Assembly (NCBI GenBank): GCA_004431415.1
Contig: QPMI01000178.1
Span: 118,214 to 182,213 of the forward strand
Length of the DNA: 64,000 nucleotides
Direction of reading: 5' to 3'
Source: Cyanophora paradoxa
Lineage: Eukaryota > Glaucocystophyceae > Cyanophorales > Cyanophoraceae
How positions within the stretch are numbered: position 1 is the stretch's first letter; each line of letters opens with the position of its first letter. A program made the position numbers and the translations under genes. Positions 55,845 through 64,000 of the stretch are shown here, one piece after another. Under the pieces are notes generated by a model, which was not told the DNA's origin, searched no databases, and saw nothing but the letters and a program-made list of their open reading frames with translations.

Positions 55845-57810
55845 GCGGCGCGTGGCGGCGCGGCTCGCCGGGCGGGGCAGAGGCGCGGCGGGCGGCCGCA
55901 CGGCTCGCCAGGCGGGCCGGGGGCGCGGCGGGTGGCGTCGGCGGCTCGCCGGGCGGGGCGGAGGCGCGGCAGGCGGCGGAGGCAGCTTGCCGGGCCGGGC
56001 AGAGGCGCGGCGGGCGGCCGCGAGGCTCCGCTGGGCGGGGCGGAGGCGCGGCGGGCGGCGGCGAGGCTCGCCAGGTGGGCCGGGGCGCGGCGGGCGGCGG
56101 CGCGGCTCGCGGAGCGGGATGGATCCTCGCGGGCGGCGGCGAGGCCCGCCGGGCGGGGCAGACGCTCGGCGGGCGGCCGCGCGCCTCGCGGGCCGGGGCG
56201 GAGGCGCGGCGGGCGGCGGTGCGCCTCGCTGGGCGGGGCGGAGGCGTGGCGGGCGGCGGCGGCGGCTCGCGGGGCGGGATGGAGGCGCAGCAAGCGGCGT
56301 CGGCGGCTCGCCGGGCGGGGCGGAGGCGCGGCAGGCGGCGGAGGCAGCTCGCCGGGCCGGGCGGAGGCGCAGCGGGCGGCCGCGAGGCTCCGCTGGGCGG
56401 GGCGGAGGCGCGGCGGGCGGCGGAGGCGGCTCGCGGGGCGGGACGGAGGCGCGGCGGGCGGCGGAGGCGGCTCGCGGGGCGGGACGGAGGCGCGGCGGGC
56501 GGCGGCGGCGGCTCGCGGACCGGGGCAGACGCTCGGCGGGCGGCCGCGCGGCTCGCCTGGCGGGCCGGGGGCGCGGCGGGCGGCGGCGCGGCTCGCCGGG
56601 CGGGCCGGGGGCGCGGCGGGCGGCGGCGCGGCTCGCCGGGCGAGACTGTGGCGCGGCGGGCGGCGGCGAGGCTCGCCAGGTGGGCCGGGGGCGCGGCGGG
56701 CGGCGGCGCGGCTCGCGGAGCGGGATGGATCCTCGCGGGCGGCGGCGAGGCCCGCCGGGCGGGGCAGACGCTCGGCGGGCGGCCGCGCGCCTCGCGGGCC
56801 GGGCGGAGGCGCGGCGGGCGGCGGTGCGCCTCGCTGGGCGGGGCGGAGGCGTGGCGGGCGGCGGCGGCGGCTCGCGGGGCGGGATGGAGGCGCAGCAAGC
56901 GGCGTCGGCGGCTCGCCGGGCGGGCGGAGGCGCGGCAGGCGGCGGAGGCAGCTCGCCGGGCCGGGCGGAGGCGCAGCGGGCGGCCGCGAGGCTCCGCTGG
57001 GCGGGGCGGAGGCGCGGCGGGCGGCGGAGGCGGCTCGCGGGGCGGGACGGAGGCGCGGCGGGCGGCGGAGGCGGCTCGCGGGCGGGACGGAGGCGCGGCG
57101 GGCGGCGGCGCGGCTCGCGGACCGGGGCAGACGCTCGGCGGGCGGCCGCGCGGCTCGCCAGGCGGGCCGGGGGCGCGGCGGGCGGCGGCGCGGCTCGCCG
57201 GGCGGGCCGGGGCGCGGCGGGCGGCGGCGCGGCTCGCCGGGCGAGACTGTGGCGCGGCGGGCGGCCGCGAGGATTGCTGGGCGTGGCGGAGGCGCGGCGG
57301 GTCGCCGCGCGGCTCGCGGAGCGGGATGGATGCTCGCGGGCGGCGGCGAGGCTCGCCGGGCGGGGCAGACGCTCGGCGGGCGGCCGCGCGCCTCGCGGGC
57401 CGGGGCGGAGGCGCGGCGGGCGGCGGCGCAGCTCGCTGGGCGGGGCGGAGGCGTGGCGGGCGGCGGCGGCGGCTCGCGGGGCGGGATGGAGGCGCAGCAG
57501 GCGGCGTCGGCGGCTCGCCGGGCGGGGCCGAGGCGCGGCAGGCGGCGGAGGCAGCTCGCCGGGCCGGGCGGAGGCGGGGCGGGCGGCGCGCGGCTCGCTG
57601 GGCGGCCGGAGGGGCGGCGCGCTGCGGCGCGACTCGCCGGGAGGGCCAGAGGGGCGGCGGGCGGCGGTGCGCAGGCGCGGCGGCCGGCTGCGCGGCTCGC
57701 GGGGCAGGGCGGAGGAGTGGCGGGTGCCGGCGCGGCTCGCGGGGGCGGGGCGGAGGCGCGGCGTGCAGCGGCGCGGCCCGCCGGGCGGGGCGGAGGCGCG
57801 GCGGAGGCTC
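55845..57810. repeat. 40-bp GC-rich satellite with ~600-bp higher-order period, G-rich on + strand
   Basis: About 49 tandem units near 40 bp (core GGCTCGCCGGGCGGG then AGGCGCGGCGGGCGGCGGCG). A marked variant, GGAGCGGGATGGA, recurs at 56111, 56717 and 57318, so groups of about 15 monomers form a higher-order repeat of 601-606 bp. Open frames of up to 866 codons on both strands are composition artefacts. Confidence 0.9.
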
Positions 57811-58495
57811 GTGGGGAAGCCTGCAGATGCTCGCTCTGTACCGTAGTACTCTTGCGTAGATCATCGGATATGCACCCCGCCCATTTCGAGGGTGGGAATT
57901 CCGAATCTGAAGTTCTCGTCAGCTCGTCCGTTCTCATATGCTCAGCGCGGCGACTTCGCACTTCTTTGCACATGATCATGATCATGAGTCTCTAGCTGCC
58001 ATTAATAGAATACTGGGTTCCTGGCACATGTAAGCACCCGGAGATGATATCAGCGCCCCACTGTGTATCTGTAGAGTATTTGACGAGAAGCTCAGGGCTC
58101 CCGGGCATTGCGGCGGGGAAGAACGACTCCCTTATAGGGTTTCTCCCGAGATCAATTTTGAGAGCCGATTCCCAGTCCGCCCGTGCCTTTCCAGCTCAGA
58201 TGCCAACGGATACGAGTCATTTGATAGCGTGTTAGATAGGGCCTCAACGTGATTACCGGCTGCCGGGCTTCTATTCGCATTTCCTGGCGCGCGGGAAGGC
58301 CTCAAAATGCCCGCCAAAAATAATGGCGACTTGCCCTGCAAAATAATGCACGGCACGCTACGAGCTAGCTTGCGGCCTGCGCCGACCTCAAAATCAAATC
58401 CAGCACTGTCAAGAACCCCCGAAAGCGTCTCATCGCCCGGATGTAACTTGTCAGATAAGATGCTATCCTTGGTGATTTCTGTCCTCGAGGCCTCT

Positions 58496-58678
58496 TGTTT
58501 TATGATGAATTTGTGCTTGGCTGTGCTCCCGCCCCGTGTGCTGCACGCAGGATTGCCCCGAGGGGTGGTGGGGCTGTATTGGGAGCCGCGGTACGGCGCA
58601 ACGGGTACAGCGATACGACTGACTGGGGTACGTGATACGACGACGAGTGCGACTCAGGGAAAAACCCTACTGGCAACA
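58496..58678. repeat. Left LTR (183 bp)
   Basis: Starts TGTTTTATGATGAATTTG and ends CTACTGGCAACA. Identical base for base to the right LTR. Confidence 0.9.
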
Positions 58679-60508
58679 TCTCCCTCACTGGTGTGACCAC
58701 GTCCGCGTGGTCCAGAGCGGAAAATGTGTGACTGGACAGGGGACCAAACGATTGCGACGGAGGCCGGGAGGCCAGGCGCCTGGCAGTGAGCCCAGGGCCG
58801 AAACGACTGCAGTGAAAGACTGTGGGGTACGACTGTGAACGACTGTGGGGGTACGATCGCGAGTCCGGGAATCGATGTCCAAACAAGGGGTGCAAGTCCG
58901 CGAAGGGTACGTGAAGGAATCAAGCTAAGCGAGGGGTTTGTGAGGGACAAAAGAGGGGTACGGCTCTCAAAGTCCGCCCGAAAACAGAGGGGTACGCTGA
59001 GGGAACGAGGGGTACAGGGATCTCCCTCACTGGTAAGGCAAAAGCTACTGAGGGGGGGGTCTCCCTCACTGGTAAGAATGAAGCCACTACTGAACTGCAC
59101 GAGAAAGGACAGGGATGAGAAAGAACCCGCTATCCAGGGCAGCAGCGAGGCGCGAAGTCTGAAGAGGCCAAGCCACTGATGGGACCCTGGGGGCCATACA
59201 AGAGGCACCGGCACTTGCGTCCCACAGCAAGAGACCAGGCAGAAAATGATCATGAAAGAAAATGCTATAGCTAACCACCACCCCAAGGGTTATGCATAGG
59301 GCTACATTTGCAAAGAACTGAAAGAGCTGAAGCGATAGCGAAAGGGCTCCAACAAAGGCCTCGAGCTCGAAAAGGCTAGAGTGTTGAAAAGGAGCTCCGA
59401 CGAGGATGCAAGCTACAAAACGGCATCGAAAGCCTCATAGAAAGAAAGGAGGCGGTAATGTGGAGAGAGGCCAAGGGTGCGCCGGTGTCCGGTGCAAGGG
59501 GGGCCAGCGTGCGTGCATCCGGCGTCCGGAAGCCTAGAGAGCGGGGGCCGACGCCGTGGCTTGGACTTGACTCATCGATGATCATGATCGACGCCGATTG
59601 CAATTGCGAGCGGCCATGCCTGAGCAAGAAAGCAAGAGAAAACGGTCAAAAGTGTTCTTCGGGGGCGAGCCGTCACTCAGGCGGGAGGCTAGCAGCTCGG
59701 GACCAACGAGGTGACTCTCTTTGGGGTTCCAACGGGCCACAGCAGGCTATGCAACTCATCGGACGGGGCGACGCCTCACGGTTTGTGAACCGTGGCCAAC
59801 GGACAGCGATAACGGACAACGGCTCCGACTCGTCGGCACGTGGGCCCGACCGAGCGGCTAGTGATAGACTCTCTCATGTGTGACGCGTACGACAGCGACT
59901 GCCTCGGGCGGGGTTCCCTCTTAAGAGCGGCTCTCGCGGTCGGACTGCTAAAGCGACGAAAGGGCGCAAGAGAACTCATCTTCAACGTGATGATGTTGCT
60001 TGGATCTCCTCGATTCTCCTCCCTCCACCGTCGAAGTCCGCGCGCGGCCGCAGCCAGCTTCGTGCATGCACACGTCACGCGGCACGTGGCAAAGTCGACG
60101 TCGTCCACGGCGGGCTTCGCGTCGTCCAACGATGCCGAAGAGCTTGCAAAGTGCTACCGCAGTGCTACCGCAGTACGGAAGCGCGGTCGCCCTGCTGCGA
60201 ACTGGAGCGAATCGAACGCGCGGTGCGCGCACATCTGACGGGCGCGGGCCGGGGTTCCAGTGGCTTGGAATGCGACGAACGAGAAGCGAATTCGCAGTAC
60301 GAATTCGAGAAGCGGTCTTGGTCTTGGTCGGAAGGCAGGGCTCCTTCGAGCATGCAGATGAGGGAACGCGACTGGCAGCTCGCAGTACGAGCGCGTCGCA
60401 GGATCGATGTCGCAGTACGACAGTCCACGTAGACCGCAGGTTCACGCTCGCGGCCAACGGACGTGCGCGGCATGTCCGTCAGCTGGCGTGCGCTTGTCCC
60501 GGCGAGGA

Positions 60509-60691
60509 TGTTTTATGATGAATTTGTGCTTGGCTGTGCTCCCGCCCCGTGTGCTGCACGCAGGATTGCCCCGAGGGGTGGTGGGGCTGTATTGGGAGCC
60601 GCGGTACGGCGCAACGGGTACAGCGATACGACTGACTGGGGTACGTGATACGACGACGAGTGCGACTCAGGGAAAAACCCTACTGGCAACA
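60509..60691. repeat. Right LTR (183 bp)
   Basis: Identical to the left LTR; followed by the CTCT target duplication and the resumed satellite monomer (TCGGGGGAAGTTGAC). Confidence 0.9.
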
Positions 60692-63600
60692 CTCTTCGGG
60701 GGAAGTTGACAGTCTCGGAGAGCTCGCTTGACCTGACGCCGCTCCGTCATCTGGGTCCGCGACTGACTCCACATTTGCACCCCGCCCATTTCGAGGGTGG
60801 GGAATCCGAATCTGAAGTTCTCGTCAGCTCGTCCGTTCTCATATGCTCAGCGCGGCGACTTCGCACTTCTTTGCACATGATCATGATCATGAGTCTCTAG
60901 CTGCCATTAATAGAATACTGGGTTCCTGGCACATGTAAGCACCCGGAGATGATATCAGCGCCCACTGTGTATCTGTAGAGTATTTGACGAGAAGCTCAGG
61001 GCTCCGGCATTGCGGCGGGAAGAACGACTCCTTATAGGGTTTCTCCGAGATCAATTTTGAGAGCCGATTCCCAGTCCGCCCGTGCCTTTCCAGCTCAGAT
61101 GCCAACGGATACGAGTCATTTGATAGCGTGTTAGATAGGGCCTCAACGTGATTACCGGCTGCCGGGCTTCTATTCGCATTTCCTGGCGCGCGGGAAGGCC
61201 TCAAAATGCCCGCCAAAAATAATGGCGACTTGCCCTGCAAAATAATGCACGGCACGCTACGAGCTAGCTTGCGGCCTGCGCCGACCTCAAAATCAAATCC
61301 AGCACTGTCAAGAACCCCGAAAGCGTCTCATCGCCCGGATGTAACTTGTCAGATAAGATGCTATCCTTGGTGATTTCTGTCCTCGAGGCCTCTTCGGGGG
61401 AAGTTGACAGTCTCGGAGAGCTCGCTTGACCTGACGCCGCTCCGTCATCTGGGTCCGCGACTGACTCCACATTTGCACCCCGCCCATTTCGAGGGTGGGG
61501 AATCCGAATCTGAAGTTCTCGTCAGCTCGTCCGTTCTCATATGCTCAGCGCGGCGACTTCGCACTTCTTTGCACATGATCATGATCATGAGTCTCTAGCT
61601 GCCATTAATAGAATACTGGGTTCCTGGCACATGTAAGCACCCGGAGATGATATCAGCGCCCCACTGTGTATCTGTAGAGTATTTGACGAGAAGCTCAGGG
61701 CTCCCGGGCATTGCGGCGGGGAAGAACGACTCCCTTATAGGGTTTCTCCCGAGATCAATTTTGAGAGCCGATTCCCAGTCCGCCCGTGCCTTTCCAGCTC
61801 AGATGCCAACGGATACGAGTCATTTGATAGCGTGTTAGATAGGCCTCAACGTGATTACCGGCTGCCGGGCTTCTATTCGCATTTCCTGGCGCGCGGGAAG
61901 GCCTCAAAATGCCCGCCAAAAATAATGGCGACTTGCCCTGCAAAATAATGCACGGCACGCTACGAGCTAGCTTGCGGCCTGCGCCGACCTCAAAATCAAA
62001 TCCAGCACTGTCAAGAACCCCCGAAAGCGTCTCATCGCCCGGATGTAACTTGTCAGATAAGATGCTATCCTTGGTGATTTCTGTCCTCGAGGCCTCTTCG
62101 GGGGAAGTTGACTCAGTGACAGTCTCGGAGAGCTCGCTTGACCTGACGCCGCTCCGTCATCTGGGTCCGCGACTGACTCCACATTAGCACCCCGCCCATT
62201 TCGAGGGTGGGGAATCCGAATCTGAAGTTCTCGTCAGCTCGTCCGTTCTCATATGCTCAGCGCGGCGACTTCGCACTTCTTTGCACATGATCATGATCAT
62301 GAGTCTCTAGCTGCCATTAATAGAATACTGGGTTCCTGGCACATGTAAGCACCCGGAGATGATATCAGCGCCCCACTGTGTATCTGTAGAGTATTTGACG
62401 AGAAGCTCAGGGCTCCCGGGCATTGCGGCGGGGAAGAACGACTCCCTTATAGGGTTTCTCCCGAGATCAATTTTGAGAGCCGATTCCCAGTCCGCCCGTG
62501 CCTTTCCAGCTCAGATGCCAACGGATACGAGTCATTTGATAGCGTGTTAGATAGCTATACTATGATAGGGCCTCAACGTGATTACCGGCTGCCGGGCTTC
62601 TATTCGCATTTCCTGGCGCGCGGGAAGGCCTCAAAATGCCCGCCAAAAATAATGGCGACTTGCCCTGCAAAATAATGCACGGCACGCTACGAGCTAGCTT
62701 GCGGCCTGCGCCGACCTCAAAATCAAATCCAGCACTGTCAAGAACCCCCGAAAGCGTCTCATCGCCCGGATGTAACTTGTCAGATAAGATGCTATCCTTG
62801 GTGATTTCTGTCCTCGAGGCCTCTTCGGGGGAAGTTGACTCAGTGACAGTCTCGGAGAGCTCGCTTGACCTGACGCCGCTCCGTCATCTGGGTCCGCGAC
62901 TGACTCCACATTAGCACCCCGCCCATTTCGAGGGTGGGGAATCCGAATCTGAAGTTCTCGTCAGCTCGTCCGTTCTCATATGCTCAGCGCGGCGACTTCG
63001 CACTTCTTTGCACATGATCATGATCATGAGTCTCTAGCTGCCATTAATAGAATACTGGTTCCTGGCACATGTAAGCACCCGGAGATGATATCAGCGCCCC
63101 ACTGTGTATCTGTAGAGTATTTGACGAGAAGCTCAGGGCTCCCGGCATTGCGGCGGGGAAGAACGACTCCCTTATAGGGTTTCTCCCGAGATCAATTTTG
63201 AGAGCCGATTCCCAGTCCGCCCGTGCCTTTCCAGCTCAGATGCCAACGGATACGAGTCATTTGATAGCGTGTTAGATAGGGCCTCAACGTGATTACCGGC
63301 TGCCGGGCTTCTATTCGCATTTCCTGGCGCGCGGGAAGGCCTCAAATGCCCGCCAAAAATAATGGCGACTTGCCCTGCAAAATAATGCACGGCACGCTAC
63401 GAGCTAGCTTGCGGCCTGCGCCGACCTCAAAATCAAATCCAGCACTGTCAAGAACCCCGAAAGCGTCTCATCGCCCGGATGTAACTTGTCAGATAAGATG
63501 CTATCCTTGGTGATTTCTGTCCTCGAGGCCTCTTCGGGGAAGTTGACTCAGTGACAGTCTCGGAGAGCTCGCTTGACCTGACGCCGCTCCGTCATCTGGG

Positions 63601-63822
63601 TCCGCGACTGACTCCACATTAGCACCCCGCCCATTTCGAGGGTGGGGAATCCGAATCTGAAGTTCTCGTCAGCTCGTCCGTTCTCATATGCTCAGCGCGG
63701 CGACTTCGCACTTCTTTGCACATGATCATGATCATGAGTCTCTAGCTGCCATTAATAGAATACTGGGTTCCTGGCACATGTAAGCACCCGGAGATGATAT
63801 CAGCGCCCCACTGTGTATCTGT

Positions 63823-64000
63823 GCCTCCATCCCGCCCCGCCTCCATCCCGCCCCGCGAGCCGCCGCCGCCGCCCGCCACGCCTCCGCTCCGCCCAGCGAG
63901 GCGCGCCGCCGCCCGCCGCGCCTCCGCCCGGCCCGCGAGGCGCGCGGCCGCCCGCCGAGCGTCTGCCCGCCCGGCGAGCCTCGCCGCCGCCCGCGAGGAT
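63823..64000. repeat. 40-bp satellite, inverted orientation, runs off window end
   Basis: C-rich on the + strand. It is the reverse complement of the segment at about 56726-56900, including the higher-order marker variants, and continues beyond the window. Confidence 0.9.

Larger units (their letters stand above)
58496..60691. mobile_element. Compact LTR element, apparently non-autonomous, recent insertion
   Basis: Two identical 183-bp direct repeats (58496-58678 and 60509-60691), each starting TGTT and ending AACA, enclose 1,830 bp. The element is flanked by a 4-bp duplication CTCT (58492-58495 and 60692-60695), and the interrupted satellite reads correctly across the site when the element is removed. 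These are the hallmarks of LTR-retrotransposon integration. The interior has no reverse transcriptase, integrase or Gag-like frame; the longest frame (about 210 codons, minus strand) is unlike any of these. TCTCCCTCACTGG lies just inside the left LTR and recurs near 59019 and 59062. No convincing tRNA primer site is seen, and only a short purine stretch (GGCGAGGA) precedes the right LTR. Confidence 0.9.
57872..63822. repeat. ~700-bp satellite, six copies (one split, one partial)
   Basis: Monomers begin at GCACCCCGCCCATTTCGAG: 57872, 60777, 61475, 62187, 62914 and 63622. Complete unit lengths are 698, 712, 727 and 708 bp. The first monomer is interrupted by the LTR element at 58496-60691; removing it gives about 705 bp. 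The last stops at about 63822, where 40-bp satellite resumes. Copies differ mostly by one-base changes in homopolymer length. Frames inside the monomer are broken between copies, so it is not coding. Confidence 0.95.

Noticed and set aside
55385-57995. Open frames of 687-866 codons on both strands
   Set aside because: They lie in a 40-bp GC-rich satellite whose period is not a multiple of three; several frames on both strands are open at once and give only Ala/Arg/Pro/Gly repeats.
58654-59286. 210-codon minus-strand frame in the LTR element
   Set aside because: No Gag, protease, reverse transcriptase or integrase motif; it overlaps the LTR and contains a repeated TSEGD caused by a short DNA repeat.
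58044-63513. Repeated 63-129-codon frames in each ~700-bp monomer
   Set aside because: The frame changes or breaks between copies through one-base differences, and codon use shows no constraint; this is satellite DNA.

Overview
The window is nuclear DNA of a GC-rich, intron-rich, single-celled eukaryote, most likely a flagellated marine alga. The main reasons are genes split by dozens of introns of about 50-100 bp, a coiled-coil protein of the cilia-associated CCDC180 family, and an AT-rich block of algal giant-virus character. Several introns must use GC-AG rather than GT-AG ends to keep the reading frame, a habit I associate with haptophytes; the lineage cannot be fixed from this window. 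All host gene spans below run from start to stop and include introns; single-exon open frames in this DNA are mostly fragments or shadows.

Layout. 1-3184 (+): C-terminal part of a TRAPPC8-like vesicle-tethering subunit. 3185-6751: no gene, one MITE-like element. 6752-11090 (+): secreted or cell-surface protein with signal peptide, Ser/Pro linkers, REJ-like region, GAIN-like region with GPS motif and hydrophobic C-terminus. 11.8-12.3 kb: 40-bp satellite. 13712-16634 (-): F-box/leucine-rich-repeat protein. 17249-18343 (+): unknown protein. 19321-23620 (-): Slo/BK-type potassium channel with two RCK-like domains. 24257-26783 (-): unrecognised secreted protein. 27076-35930 (+): CCDC180-like protein. 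36286-40415 (-): an inverted paralogue of the REJ/GAIN gene with an added LamG domain, whose 5' end is lost where AT-rich DNA begins.

40.7-52.8 kb is AT-rich, intronless, tightly packed and virus-like: an S-adenosylmethionine decarboxylase, a Cys-rich zinc-ribbon protein, two paralogous 281-residue proteins, a fibre gene of about 8.1 kb with phage-tail-type repeats and LamG-like modules (broken by three single-base homopolymer losses), and a patatin-like lipase cut off before its catalytic Asp. No capsid, polymerase or packaging gene is present, so this is a fragment of a larger virus, integrated or mis-assembled.

53.2-64 kb is repeat DNA: a palindrome-rich 107-bp satellite, a 141-bp duplication, a 40-bp GC-rich satellite with a higher-order period of about 600 bp, and a satellite of about 700 bp. 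One ~700-bp monomer is split by a compact, recently inserted, apparently non-autonomous LTR element with identical 183-bp LTRs. The long open frames inside the 40-bp satellites are artefacts of composition.
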